A DNA stretch of 42,143 nt from JASMHC01 sp042092935. GTDB lineage: Bacteria > Pseudomonadota > Alphaproteobacteria > Rhodobacterales > Rhodobacteraceae. Shown here one piece after another: positions 1 to 8,693 of this stretch. Position 1 is the stretch's first letter. Each line of letters begins with the position of its first letter. The stretch spans positions 1 to 42,143 of the forward strand of contig JBELFK010000009.1 of the NCBI GenBank assembly GCA_042092935.1, written 5' to 3'. The notes below the pieces were generated by a model. That model was given only the letters and a program-made list of their open reading frames with translations. It ran no database searches and had not been told where the DNA came from. The position numbers and the translations under genes are program-made.

Positions 1-166
1 TGTAGTTGCGCACATGGCCCATATGCAGCTTGCCCGACGGATAGGGGAACATCTCAAGCACGTAATACTTGGGCTTGTCATCGGACCGAACGGCCTTGAA
101 CGCTTCGGCCTTGTCCCAGGCTTTCTGCCATTTGGCTTCGATTTCATTTGCTAAATAGCGCGACAT
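1..166 (-). CDS. leuS: Leucine--tRNA ligase, N-terminal fragment
   Basis: Only the first 55 or so codons are present; the gene runs off the left edge. The reverse strand starts MSRYLANEIEAKWQKAWDKA and continues into KPKYYVLEMFPYPSGKLHMGH, the conserved opening of class Ia leucyl-tRNA synthetases, including the HMGH version of the HIGH ATP-binding motif. The enzyme charges tRNA-Leu with leucine in the cytoplasm. The ATG at 166 fits the family start. It diverges from the glycosyltransferase gene across about 157 bases that must hold both promoters; I see no clear motif there. Confidence 0.93.
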   Translation of the reverse strand, partial: MSRYLANEIEAKWQKAWDKAEAFKAVRSDDKPKYYVLEMFPYPSGKLHMGHVRNY

Positions 167-323
167 GGGCGGTCTCTGTCTATGAGGTGTAATCTATGCT
201 TCGCGAAATCTGATAAGCGCTGTCGCGGCTATGGTCCAGTGCTGTTGGCTTGTTTCACGACCGACGTGTTGGCTATGCCGCGCTTTCCGCGCTAAACTTG
301 CCGAAACATAACAGGCATTCCGA

Positions 324-1562
324 ATGAACTTCCTTTTTATCCACCAGAATTTTCCTGGCCAGTTTAAGCATTTGGCGCGCGCATTGGCCGCGCAAAAGCA
401 TCGCGTCGTCGCGCTGACTCCGCGTGTGAAAGAGCGCACCGAGTGGGGTGGCGTGACGATTTTGCCGTATAAAATCCAAGCCTCGACTGGCAAAGACACG
501 CATCGGTGGCTGACGGATTTGGACACCAAGATCAAGCGGGCCGACTTTTGCTGGCGCGCAGCGCGCAAGCTAAGGGACGCGGGCTTCATGCCAGACGTCA
601 TTATCGCCCACCCCGGTTGGGGCGAAAGCCTGTTTCTAAAGGATGTGTGGCCGAATGCGAAACTCGGCCTTTACTGCGAGCTTTATCACCACGCCGAGTA
701 CCCGCATCTTGGCTTTGACCCCGAATTTCCACTGAAAGACCCAGACTCTGACGTCCTGAGAATTCGCATGAAGAACCAGAACATGCAGATGCATCTCCCC
801 CTTTGCGACGCGGCGATTTCCCCCACCGCTTTTCAAGCTGGCACCTTCCCCGAGGAGTGGCAAAAGCTGATTACCGTGACGCATGACGGCGTCGATACAA
901 ACGCCTTGCGCCCAAACGAGAACGCCGCGTTCAAACTGGACGACGGCCGTGTATTGACACGTGAGAACGAAGTGGTCACCTTTGTGAACCGCAATCTTGA
1001 ACCCTACCGCGGGTATCACGTCTTTATGCGCGCCCTACCTGACATCCTGCGCACCCGACCGAACGCCGAAATCCTTGTGGTTGGCGGAGACGGGGTAAGT
1101 TACGGGGCCAAGCCAGCAGGCGACAAGACGTGGAAGCAGATATTCCTCGACGAGGTGAAGGACCAAATTTCCGAGAGCGATTGGAAACGGGTGCATTTCC
1201 TCGGGCGGATTCCCTACGACCGTTTCGTGGCGATGCTGCAAATCAGCCGCGCGCATATCTACCTCACCTATCCATTTGTCTTAAGCTGGAGTGTTATTGA
1301 ATCGATGTCGGTTCAAGGGGCCCTGATCGCCAGCGCGACGGCTCCGGTACAAGAGGTGCTGACGCACAACGAGACCGCGCGGCTGTTTGATTTCTTTGAT
1401 GGCGACGCATTGGTTGAGGAGTTGAACATCGTTCTCAATGACAAAGCGCTGCAAGATCGTCTGGGCGAGGCTGCACGTGCGAAAGCCGTTCGCGAATACG
1501 ATCTGCGTAGCGTTTGTATGCCTAATCAAATGCAATGGGTAACGGCGCTGGCAGAGGGTTAA
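324..1562 (+). CDS. Glycosyltransferase, GT4-like (GT-B fold)
   Basis: A 412-residue soluble protein with a two-lobed GT-B layout. The N-terminal lobe opens FLFIHQNFPGQFKHLARALA, typical of sugar-nucleotide glycosyltransferases of this group. The C-terminal lobe (from about residue 215) carries FVNRNLEPYRGYHVFMRALP, the strand-loop EILVVGGDGVSYG, HFLGRIPYDRF, and a YPFVLSWSVIESM segment at the place of the donor-binding EX7E region. It probably transfers a sugar to an envelope polysaccharide or lipid; donor and acceptor cannot be told from sequence. It stands alone between leuS and the porin. No strong ribosome binding site precedes the ATG at 324. Confidence 0.85.
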   Translation: MNFLFIHQNFPGQFKHLARALAAQKHRVVALTPRVKERTEWGGVTILPYKIQASTGKDTHRWLTDLDTKIKRADFCWRAARKLRDAGFMPDVIIAHPGWGESLFLKDVWPNAKLGLYCELYHHAEYPHLGFDPEFPLKDPDSDVLRIRMKNQNMQMHLPLCDAAISPTAFQAGTFPEEWQKLITVTHDGVDTNALRPNENAAFKLDDGRVLTRENEVVTFVNRNLEPYRGYHVFMRALPDILRTRPNAEILVVGGDGVSYGAKPAGDKTWKQIFLDEVKDQISESDWKRVHFLGRIPYDRFVAMLQISRAHIYLTYPFVLSWSVIESMSVQGALIASATAPVQEVLTHNETARLFDFFDGDALVEELNIVLNDKALQDRLGEAARAKAVREYDLRSVCMPNQMQWVTALAEG

Positions 1563-1661
1563 TCTAGGGCCACGCGGATCTCAGCAACCCAAGCGTACTA
1601 ATCCGGCGACCCGTGCACATCGCGTTCCGCAGCTTTGACACATTATCAAATTCAAACCGGT

Positions 1662-1693
1662 CAAAAAGAAAGAGCGGCCCAAAGGACCGCTCT
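1662..1693 (-). terminator. Rho-independent terminator of the porin gene
   Basis: A stem of ten pairs with one mismatch is formed by 1671-1680 and 1684-1693 with an AAA/TTT loop. On the minus strand it is followed by TTCTTTTTGA, a T-rich tract. It lies 28 bases past the porin stop codon. Confidence 0.75.
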
Positions 1694-1720
1694 CGCTTAT
1701 TCGTAATGTCGTCGTTCGAC

Positions 1721-2830
1721 TTAGAACGAGAACGATACCGATACAGTTGTACCTTCAATGTACTCTTGACCAAGCTCAGCTGTATCAGCCGCCGCAGTCG
1801 AAGCGTTCGACACAACAACCGATGCGCCGTTGCCAAGGTCGTACTCTGCACCAACGTAGGTTACGACGTTTGTGCCGTCAAAGTAACCAACATAGGCTGT
1901 CAGACCGTTGCCCATAGCGTAAGCAGCGGTCATCTCAACGTCGTTTGCACTGTTGAACATGATGTCTGCACTCAGGTCACCCTGTGAAACAGCCGCAGCG
2001 ATTTCCCATACGTTTGCGCTGTCGAATGTCAGGTCCAGATCTACGCCTTCCAGCGAAGTGCCCAAGGAAACTTCCCATGCGCTTGCTTCGTCGAAAGTTA
2101 CGCCAACAGTTGCGTCACCGAGAGGCATCGAAGCACCGATTTCCCAAGTTGCAGTTGCACCAGCAACGCTACCGAAGTTCAGCGTAAGGTCAGCACCGCC
2201 AGCAGAAGTAGCAGCGTTAATTGCGTATGAGTCATCCGAAGCGAACGCGATGTCATAGTCTACTGAAGAAGCGCCACCGCTCAACAATACACCGAACTCG
2301 CCTGCTGCAGCACCGTCGAAACCAACCGCGATGGACGTTCCGCCGAGATCAGCGTCGATACCCAACTGGTAATCGTCGTTTGTATCAACCGAAGCGCTTA
2401 CAGTTGTGCCGCCGAATGTGAACGACGCCATGATCGCTGTAAGTTCGTCGATACGCGTTGGATCGTCGTCAACGTTACCGAAAATGTTGTCTACTGGACC
2501 CATTTCGTCAAGGTGATCGCCGATAAGCGCTGCACCGGTTGAGTCTTGGCCGATGTAGTAAGTGATCGACGAAGAATCAGAAGAAACCGATACGTCACCG
2601 CCAGTTACGGCAGCTACACCTGAATCATAGTCAAGGCTAAGCGATGCAGAAGCAGTGAAGCCGTTGTCCAGCGCCTGTGAACCAGATGCTGTGATTGTGA
2701 TATCCTCATCAAATGCGGTTGCGCGCACATCGTTGTATGAGAAAGTAGCCGAACCGGACAAAGATACGTCTGCAGCGGCTGCGCCGGCAAACGCGACCAA
2801 TGCGGTCGAAGTAAGAAGGATGCGTTTCAT
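1721..2830 (-). CDS. Outer-membrane porin, Rhodobacter type
   Basis: 369 residues. Residues 1-20 form a clear signal peptide (MKRILLTSTALVAFAGAAAA, cleavage before DVSLSG). The mature part is acidic, rich in Gly, Ser, Ala and Asp, with alternating hydrophobic strands (VSLSGSATFSYND at the start) and a C-terminal VSVSFSF ending in Phe, the usual signal for outer-membrane beta-barrel insertion. This matches the porins of Rhodobacter and roseobacters: trimeric 16-strand barrels allowing diffusion of small solutes. A GAGG ribosome binding site precedes the ATG. It is a single-gene unit with its own terminator. Confidence 0.9.
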   Translation of the reverse strand: MKRILLTSTALVAFAGAAAADVSLSGSATFSYNDVRATAFDEDITITASGSQALDNGFTASASLSLDYDSGVAAVTGGDVSVSSDSSSITYYIGQDSTGAALIGDHLDEMGPVDNIFGNVDDDPTRIDELTAIMASFTFGGTTVSASVDTNDDYQLGIDADLGGTSIAVGFDGAAAGEFGVLLSGGASSVDYDIAFASDDSYAINAATSAGGADLTLNFGSVAGATATWEIGASMPLGDATVGVTFDEASAWEVSLGTSLEGVDLDLTFDSANVWEIAAAVSQGDLSADIMFNSANDVEMTAAYAMGNGLTAYVGYFDGTNVVTYVGAEYDLGNGASVVVSNASTAAADTAELGQEYIEGTTVSVSFSF

Positions 2831-3049
2831 GGATATTCCCTCGTGTTTAGCATTCCAAGAAATGCCAGTTAAACTAGCATTGACGGTGTGTTTGCTCCGT
2901 TACGGGCTTTGGGTCAATGCGGATGCGGGTGGCCAAACCCTTCTGTGGCGAAAATGATGCAGATACGACACACAGGTTCGGGCTGACATCGGCAAATTGC
3001 TGCCGTAAACACCAAGTGAAGCAAAATACACAACAAAATTGGGGGCGTT

Positions 3050-3712
3050 ATGGCGTTGCAGGATATTCAGGATCGAATCCAAAAAGCCGAATCCTTGGCG
3101 GATCGTCCAGTCGGGTCCGTGTCTTTGGTGGCCGTTTCGAAAATGCAGCCCAACGAGCGGGTCGAATCCGTTCTGAACGACGGCTGGCGGATCTTTGGTG
3201 AGAATCGTGTTCAGGAAGCCGCAGAGAAATGGCCGGGCTTTAATGAACGCTATAAGGACGTCGAACTGCACCTACTCGGCCCCTTGCAAACCAACAAAGC
3301 CCGCCAAGCGATCGAGCTGTTTGACGTCATTCACAGTATTGACCGCCCAAAAATCGCAAAAACCATTGCGCGGCTGTCCGACGAGATCGGCAAATGCCCA
3401 GACCTTTTCTTGCAGGTGAACACAGGGGAAGAGCCGCAAAAGGCAGGTGTTCTGCCATCGGAAATCGACAGCTTTGTCCAAGAATGCCGAGATTTGGGTC
3501 TGCCGGTCATCGGCTTGATGTGCATCCCGCCCGTGGATGAAGAAGCCTCGTTGCACTTTGCCTTGCTGGCCAAACTCGCCAAACGCAATGGGCTGGCAGG
3601 GCTTTCAATGGGAATGTCGGGGGATTTTGAAAAAGCCGTCGCGCAAGGGGCAACGCATGTCCGCGTCGGCAGCGCAATCTTTGGCGATCGCAATTATCCG
3701 GCAAAAGCCTAG
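3050..3712 (+). CDS. yggS: YggS/PLPBP-family pyridoxal-phosphate homeostasis protein
   Basis: 220 residues, the normal size for the family. The PLP-binding lysine is K31 in VSLVAVSKMQP. Other family landmarks follow: FGENRVQEA, WHLLGPLQTNK-like LHLLGPLQTNKAR, IHSIDRP, LQVNTGEEPQKAGV, GLMCIPP and GLSMGMSGDFEKAVAQGATHVRVGSAIFG. It is a single-domain TIM barrel resembling the N-terminal domain of alanine racemase, without known catalytic activity; it buffers free PLP. Its stop overlaps the convergent ribA stop in a shared CTAG. Confidence 0.93.
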   Translation: MALQDIQDRIQKAESLADRPVGSVSLVAVSKMQPNERVESVLNDGWRIFGENRVQEAAEKWPGFNERYKDVELHLLGPLQTNKARQAIELFDVIHSIDRPKIAKTIARLSDEIGKCPDLFLQVNTGEEPQKAGVLPSEIDSFVQECRDLGLPVIGLMCIPPVDEEASLHFALLAKLAKRNGLAGLSMGMSGDFEKAVAQGATHVRVGSAIFGDRNYPAKA

Positions 3713-4800
3713 CGCAAATGGCCCGACTTTGCGGCCTTGGTCGCGAGGTAGCCCTGGTTAAACCGGTTTTCTCCGACGTGCAGCGGCACGCGCTCGGTCA
3801 CGGTAATTCCGTTTTGCTCCATCATCGCGATCTTCTTCGGGTTGTTGGTCAGCAACCGAACGCTGGTGATTCCCATCGACTTCAGAATTTCGCTGCCAAT
3901 CCTGAAATCCCGCTCATCGTCTTCAAACCCCAAGCGGTGATTTGCCTCGACGGTATCGAACCCCTGATCCTGTAGGGAATAGGCGCGCATTTTGTTTGCA
4001 AGACCAATCCCGCGCCCCTCTTGGTTCAAATAGAGCAGGACACCAGCGCCTTGCTGGCCCATTTGATCCAAAGCGCCGCGCAACTGTGGGCCGCAATCAC
4101 ATTTCAGACTGCCAAGCACATCTCCGGTGAAGCAGGCGGAATGCAGTCGAACCAAAACCGGCGCGTCTCGATCAGGGCGCCCGACCTCAATCGCGTAATG
4201 CTCTTCGCCGCCATCTTCGGGGCGAAATACGTTCAGGCGACCGGCCTCGGATGCGATCATCGGCAAGCGGGCAGCGACGACCGACGCCAAGGGCGAGGTC
4301 TCGGTCATCAGCGGTCTGGCAAGCGCTGCAGGAACAAGGGTCAGGTCATTTGCCTGCGCGAATGCCAGCGGGCTGTCCAAGCCTACTGTTATCACGCTGG
4401 GAAGCAGCCGAGCAGTTTTTGCGAGCAAAATCCCGAGACGCGCAAACGACGGATCCCCGTCGCGCACCGCAGCCAACGGTCCCTTCATCGGAGCATTCAG
4501 ATCATTGGACGGGTCGGCGACGTCGCGAATCCACGAAAGCCCAACGTCCTCAGGAAGGGTGACCCGCGCAATATCGCCGTCATAGGCACGCGCTTTCAAG
4601 GTCTCGGCCCGGCGACCGGTGATCGCCAGCAAAACCGGTTGCCCCAACCCACGCGCGTCCGTCAAACGGCCTTGCACAAGTGTTTCTGCCGCAAGCACCA
4701 TTGCCCCCTCGCCCTGATCTGTAATCACGACTGGCACACCCATGCGCAAATCCGCCCGCGCACGGGCCAGACGTTCTGTTATGTCAGGGGCAAATGCCAT
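3709..4800 (-). CDS. ribA: GTP cyclohydrolase II with degenerate N-terminal RibB-like domain
   Basis: 363 residues. Residues about 175-363 are a full GTP cyclohydrolase II: VRLHSACFTGDVLGSLKCDCG supplies the zinc cysteines C223, C234 and C236; LNQEGRGIGLANKMRAYSLQ, GFDTVEANHRLGF and LLTNNPKKI follow. It opens GTP to start riboflavin synthesis. Residues 1-170 resemble the DHBP synthase (RibB) half of RibBA proteins (MGVPVVITDQGEGAMVLAAE) but lack the acidic catalytic residues (DDEDRENEGDL type), so this half is probably not catalytic. It is convergent with yggS and divergent from the response regulator. Confidence 0.92.
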   Translation of the reverse strand: MAFAPDITERLARARADLRMGVPVVITDQGEGAMVLAAETLVQGRLTDARGLGQPVLLAITGRRAETLKARAYDGDIARVTLPEDVGLSWIRDVADPSNDLNAPMKGPLAAVRDGDPSFARLGILLAKTARLLPSVITVGLDSPLAFAQANDLTLVPAALARPLMTETSPLASVVAARLPMIASEAGRLNVFRPEDGGEEHYAIEVGRPDRDAPVLVRLHSACFTGDVLGSLKCDCGPQLRGALDQMGQQGAGVLLYLNQEGRGIGLANKMRAYSLQDQGFDTVEANHRLGFEDDERDFRIGSEILKSMGITSVRLLTNNPKKIAMMEQNGITVTERVPLHVGENRFNQGYLATKAAKSGHLR

Positions 4801-4890
4801 TCATTTTCCTTCAGGATTGCAGCCTCATCTAGCCAATCATGACATAAATTGAAACAATTGCCTCGCACTTCACACGTCCGCGTGAACCAA

Positions 4891-4919
4891 TTGCAGCAAA
4901 TCTTGTTTATGCATCTAAA
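4891..4919 (+). promoter_or_regulatory. Possible sigma-70 promoter of the response regulator gene
   Basis: TTGCAG (4891-4896) and TCTAAA (4914-4919) are separated by 17 bases and lie 41 bases before the chosen ATG. The match to consensus is only moderate. Confidence 0.3.
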
Positions 4920-4959
4920 CGCAATCATCTGCCGTATTAACAAGCAGGAGGTCCAGATC

Positions 4960-5646
4960 ATGGCTCAAATAAAGAAAATACTCTTGGTCGACGACGATGA
5001 CGACCTGCGCGAGGCGCTGAGCGAGCAATTGCTGATGTCTCAGGAATTCGATGTGTTTGAGGCCGGAAATGGCGCGGATGCGGTCGTGAAGTCCAAGGAA
5101 AGCATTTTTGATCTCGTCATTTTGGACGTGGGCCTACCCGATACCGACGGTCGAGAGCTTTGCGCTCTGCTTCGAAAACAAGGCGTCAAGTCGCCGATTC
5201 TGATGCTGACCGGCCATGATACCGACGCCGACACTATATTGGGCCTGAATTCTGGCGCGAATGACTATGTCACCAAGCCTTTTAAGTTCCCCGTCCTTTT
5301 GGCCCGTATTCGCGCCCAGCTTCGCCAGCACGAACAATCCGAGGATGCGATCTTTCAACTTGGTCCCTATTCTTTCAAGCCAGCAACCAAAATGCTGGTC
5401 ACTGAAGAGGACAAAAAAATTCGCCTCACCGAAAAAGAGGCGAACATTCTTAAGTTTCTTTACCGTTCGAACGAAGCTGTGGTCGCCCGTGACGTCCTGT
5501 TGCACGAGGTTTGGGGGTATAACGCAGGGGTTACGACCCACACGCTTGAGACACATATTTATCGCCTTCGACAGAAAATAGAACCAGATCCGTCAAATGC
5601 GCGCCTTCTTGTGACCGAATCCGGCGGATATCGTCTTAATGCGTAA
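4960..5646 (+). CDS. OmpR/PhoB-family response regulator
   Basis: 228 residues. Receiver domain 1-120: acidic pocket D11-D13, phosphoacceptor D56 in LVILDVGLPD, T84 in LMLTGHD, K106 in DYVTKPF. The winged-helix DNA-binding domain (about 130-228) contains IRLTEKEANILKFL, a HEVWGYN segment and THTLETHIYRLRQKIEPD. An in-frame ATG exists at 4849, but the ATG at 4960 has CAGGAGG eight bases upstream and gives the standard N terminus MAQIKKILLVDDD. No histidine kinase gene is adjacent, so it is an orphan here. It resembles the CenR-type regulators of alphaproteobacteria that act on envelope and division, but I cannot settle that without alignment. Confidence 0.92.
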   Translation: MAQIKKILLVDDDDDLREALSEQLLMSQEFDVFEAGNGADAVVKSKESIFDLVILDVGLPDTDGRELCALLRKQGVKSPILMLTGHDTDADTILGLNSGANDYVTKPFKFPVLLARIRAQLRQHEQSEDAIFQLGPYSFKPATKMLVTEEDKKIRLTEKEANILKFLYRSNEAVVARDVLLHEVWGYNAGVTTHTLETHIYRLRQKIEPDPSNARLLVTESGGYRLNA

Positions 5647-5706
5647 TGAATTGGTAAGTTTGATGTGCATCAATTGAAGATGTGAGTTAGGCTGCTAAGA
5701 AAAGAC

Positions 5707-5791
5707 GAAGAATTTCAGTACCCGCGCATATCCGGGTTATGATATGCACCTCCCTGTTGGACTGACCCGGGCAATGCCCGGGTCTTTTTTT
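5707..5791 (+). ncRNA. Candidate trans-acting small RNA with unpaired anti-Shine-Dalgarno stretch
   Basis: The 200-base gap between the response regulator and exonuclease III holds an ordered structure: a perfect 7-bp stem (5726-5732 with 5741-5747, 8-base loop), then a probably single-stranded ACCTCCCTGTTGGACT (5748-5763), then a perfect 9-bp terminator stem with seven Ts. A TTGAAG (5674-5679) and TAAGAA (5696-5701) pair with a 16-base spacer would start a transcript near 5707, about 85 bases long. ACCTCCC could pair with Shine-Dalgarno sites of target mRNAs, as in CcsR/alpha-r14-type RNAs with CCUCC loops. Alternatively it is only the 3' UTR of the response regulator. Confidence 0.45.
5764..5791 (+). 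terminator. Rho-independent terminator
   Basis: GACCCGGGC (5764-5772) and GCCCGGGTC (5776-5784) form a perfect 9-bp stem with an AAT loop, followed by seven Ts (5785-5791). It ends the candidate small RNA and/or the response regulator transcript. Confidence 0.9.
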
Positions 5792-5846
5792 GTGGCGATT
5801 CCCACTGTGCCAGACTAGCGTCCCGTCAAAAATACAGGAGATTCCA

Positions 5847-6635
5847 ATGCCTTTCACCATCGCAACATGGAACATCAACTCGGTGCGCTTGCGTGCACCC
5901 ATTGTTCAAAAGCTGATGGAAGAGGAAATGCCGGACGTGCTTTGTCTTCAAGAGTGCAAAAGCCCTGTCGATAAAATCCCGTTCGAGCAGTTTCATGAAA
6001 TCGGCTACACCCACATGGTGGCCAATGGACAAAAGGGCTACAACGGCGTCGCGATTTTCTCAAAGCTCCCGATCAAGGAAGTCGCGCGTCAGGATTTTGC
6101 CAATCTGGGCCACGCGCGCCACATTGCTGGTCAGTTGGAAAACGGAGTGACGATCCACAATTTTTACGTTCCCGCAGGCGGCGACGTGCCGGATCGCGAT
6201 GTGAACGTGAAGTTCGGTCAAAAACTCGACTACCTGACCGAGATGCGCGATTGGTTCCACGCCGAAAAACCACAGAAAGCGATCCTTGTCGGAGACCTCA
6301 ATATCGCCCCGCGCGAGGACGACGTTTGGGACCACAAGAAACTTCTAAAAGTTGTCAGTCATACGCCGATAGAAGTCGAACACAGGGCCGACACGCAGGA
6401 TGCAGGCGCCTGGGTTGATGTCACCCGCAAGGATATTCCCGACGGAAAACTCTATAGCTGGTGGTCCTACCGCGCCAAAGACTGGAGCGCGGCCGACAAG
6501 GGCCGCCGTCTCGATCATGTGTGGGCCACCCCAGACATTTCGAACGCGGCACATTCAAGCCGGATCCTTCGCGACGTCCGGGGGTGGGAAAAACCGTCTG
6601 ACCATGCGCCAATTTTCGCCACCTTCGACATTTGA
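5847..6635 (+). CDS. xth: Exodeoxyribonuclease III
   Basis: 262 residues, standard ExoIII/APE1 (EEP fold) length. Landmarks: IATWNINSVR (metal/phosphate-binding N9), LCLQECK (E36), KGYNGVAIFS, the VGDLNIAP pair D150/N152, RLDHVWATP, and the C-terminal SDHAPI with D252/H253. It incises abasic sites and degrades DNA 3' to 5' in base-excision repair. The start chosen is the ATG at 5847 with ACAGGAG seven bases upstream; an earlier in-frame start would cross the terminator region. It is followed 79 bases later by a thiolase gene on the same strand. Confidence 0.96.
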   Translation: MPFTIATWNINSVRLRAPIVQKLMEEEMPDVLCLQECKSPVDKIPFEQFHEIGYTHMVANGQKGYNGVAIFSKLPIKEVARQDFANLGHARHIAGQLENGVTIHNFYVPAGGDVPDRDVNVKFGQKLDYLTEMRDWFHAEKPQKAILVGDLNIAPREDDVWDHKKLLKVVSHTPIEVEHRADTQDAGAWVDVTRKDIPDGKLYSWWSYRAKDWSAADKGRRLDHVWATPDISNAAHSSRILRDVRGWEKPSDHAPIFATFDI

Positions 6636-6714
6636 CGCCAAACTGACGAAACGTCGCCCTGCTTTTTCTGTGTCGCCGCGCTAAGGTCCGGCAAAATTCA
6701 CGCAGGAGAACATC

Positions 6715-7890
6715 ATGGAAGACATCGTCATCCTGTCCGCCGCTCGGACAGCTATCGGGACATTCGGCGGGTCACTTGCGGGCACCACAGCGATCGACCT
6801 TGGCACCGTGGCCGCCAAAGCAGCAATCGCGCGCGCAGACGTCGAGGCCGGTCAAATCGGCCATGTGGTCTTTGGGCACGTCATCAACACCGAGCCCCGT
6901 GACATGTACCTGTCGCGCGTCGCAGCGATCAACGCAGGCATTCCAGACACAACGCCTGCAATGAACGTCAACCGGCTCTGCGGTTCGGGTCTGCAAGCGA
7001 TTGTGTCGGGCGCGCAGTCGCTGATGTTGGGCGACGCCGATTTCGCCCTTGCCGGTGGTGCCGAAAACATGAGCCGCGCGCCTTTCATCATTCCAGATCA
7101 ACGCTGGGGCGCAAAAATGGGCGACGTCAAGACGCTCGACATGATGCTTGGCGCGTTGAATTGTCCGTTTGGCACCGGTCACATGGGCGTCACCGCTGAA
7201 AACGTCTCGGCTGAACATGCGATCTCGCGCGAAGAACAAGATGCTTTCGCCGTCGAAAGCCAGACACGCGCCGCCGCGGCCATCCAAGCGGGATACTTTG
7301 ACGCGCAGATCGTTTCGGTCGATGTAAAGAAACGCCGCGAGATGGTGTCGTTTGCGACGGACGAGCATCCCAAGCCGACGTCGATGGAAACCCTCGCGGG
7401 GCTGCGTCCGGTGTTTCAGAAAGATGGCACTGTTACGGCTGGCAATGCGTCAGGTATCAACGACGGCGCAGCGGCTGTCGTTTTGGCGACCGCGTCCGCG
7501 GCCGAGCGTGCGGGATTGAAACCACGTGCCCGTATTTTAGGATATGCACACGCCGGGGTGCGCCCCGAGGTGATGGGCATCGGCCCGGTTCCTGCGGTCG
7601 AGGCCCTACTAAAGCGGATCGACATGACCGCCGATCAGTTCGATGTGATTGAATCAAACGAGGCCTTTGCAGCGCAGGCTTTGGCCGTCAGCAAAAACCT
7701 CGGTTTTGACCCTGCGAAGGTCAACCCGAACGGCGGAGCAATTGCGCTTGGTCATCCGGTCGGGGCCACCGGTGCGATTATCACGACGAAGACACTCTAC
7801 GAACTGGAACGCATTGGCGGGCGCTATGGACTTATCACCATGTGCATTGGCGGCGGTCAGGGCATTGCGATGGCGATCGAACGCCTATGA
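6715..7890 (+). CDS. Acetyl-CoA C-acetyltransferase (beta-ketothiolase)
   Basis: 391 residues, typical biosynthetic-type thiolase. Active-site residues are visible: nucleophile C89 in VNRLCGSGLQ, the ESNEAFAAQ segment, H347 in ALGHPVGATGA and C377 in MCIGGGQG. It condenses or cleaves acetyl-CoA and acyl-CoA (acetoacetyl-CoA formation, beta-ketoadipyl or other ketothiolase reactions). No phaB or atoDA partner is adjacent, so the physiological substrate is open. A GCAGGAGAACATC ribosome binding site precedes the ATG. The 3' end overlaps convergent yaaA by six bases. Confidence 0.93.
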   Translation: MEDIVILSAARTAIGTFGGSLAGTTAIDLGTVAAKAAIARADVEAGQIGHVVFGHVINTEPRDMYLSRVAAINAGIPDTTPAMNVNRLCGSGLQAIVSGAQSLMLGDADFALAGGAENMSRAPFIIPDQRWGAKMGDVKTLDMMLGALNCPFGTGHMGVTAENVSAEHAISREEQDAFAVESQTRAAAAIQAGYFDAQIVSVDVKKRREMVSFATDEHPKPTSMETLAGLRPVFQKDGTVTAGNASGINDGAAAVVLATASAAERAGLKPRARILGYAHAGVRPEVMGIGPVPAVEALLKRIDMTADQFDVIESNEAFAAQALAVSKNLGFDPAKVNPNGGAIALGHPVGATGAIITTKTLYELERIGGRYGLITMCIGGGQGIAMAIERL

Positions 7891-8664
7891 TGCCACTTCG
7901 GGATAGTCGCGAAGGAAGACCCAGCGGTCCCCTTCCGACATCTCGGGTTGATAGCGATAGCCACCAAGGTCGAAGTCCTTCAAGCCTTCGGGGTCGGTCA
8001 GGCGTCGCTGGATGATAAAGCGCGCCATCGATCCTCGGGCTTTTTTGGCGAAGAACGAGACGATTTTGGCCTCGCCGTTCTTTTCTTCCATAAAGACAGG
8101 GGTAATCACGCGCAGCTTCAGGGCTTTGGTGTCTGCCGCGCCAAAGTATTCCTGACTTGCGCAGTTGACCAAACAGTCTGTGCCAAGCGCCTGTGCCTGC
8201 GTCACCAGCGCTTTTGAAATCTGGGTGCCCCAATAGTCGTAAAGGCTTTTGCCCCGCCGCGTTTTCAGACGGCTGCCCATTTCAAGCCGATAAGGCTGGA
8301 TCGCGTCCATTGGGCGCAAAACACCGTAGAGGCCAGAGAGAATCCGCAAATGGTCCTGCGCCCAGTCCAGTTCTTCTGGCTCAAGCGATGCAGCCTCAAG
8401 CCCGAGGTAAGTGTCCCCCGCGAATGCGTGAACCGCTGGACGGACCGTTTCAACATCGGGTTCCGGTGCGAATGCGCGAAAGCGGTCTCGGTTGAGGCGG
8501 GCCAAATCGGGCGACAGGTCCATCAGTTTTTTCAAATCGCCCAGCGTCAAACCCCGCATCGTCTTCGACAGACGCACGGCATCCGCCTGGAAATCGGGCT
8601 GCGTGATCTCGCCGCTGACAGGCGACCAGTCCAGACGTTTGGCAGGAGAAATGACAACCAGCAT
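7885..8664 (-). CDS. yaaA: Peroxide stress protein YaaA (DUF328)
   Basis: 259 residues, full family length. Family landmarks: MLVVISPAKRLDW at the N terminus, PAVHAFAGDTYLGLEA, LRILSGLYGVLRPMDAIQPYRLEMG, LVNCASQEYFGA, and a C-terminal YRYQPEMSEGDRWVFLRD. In E. coli the protein lowers free iron and DNA damage during peroxide stress and binds DNA. The gene lies 29 bases downstream of recQ on the same strand, so both probably share a transcript; pairing with a DNA-repair helicase fits an oxidative damage role. Confidence 0.93.
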   Translation of the reverse strand: MLVVISPAKRLDWSPVSGEITQPDFQADAVRLSKTMRGLTLGDLKKLMDLSPDLARLNRDRFRAFAPEPDVETVRPAVHAFAGDTYLGLEAASLEPEELDWAQDHLRILSGLYGVLRPMDAIQPYRLEMGSRLKTRRGKSLYDYWGTQISKALVTQAQALGTDCLVNCASQEYFGAADTKALKLRVITPVFMEEKNGEAKIVSFFAKKARGSMARFIIQRRLTDPEGLKDFDLGGYRYQPEMSEGDRWVFLRDYPEVAS

Positions 8665-8693
8665 ATGTGTACCCCGTTGGCTTTGGAAACCGT

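Noticed and set aside
4021..4842. 273-codon plus-strand frame opposite ribA
   Set aside because: Shadow of ribA, which has all zinc and catalytic motifs; the antisense product resembles nothing.
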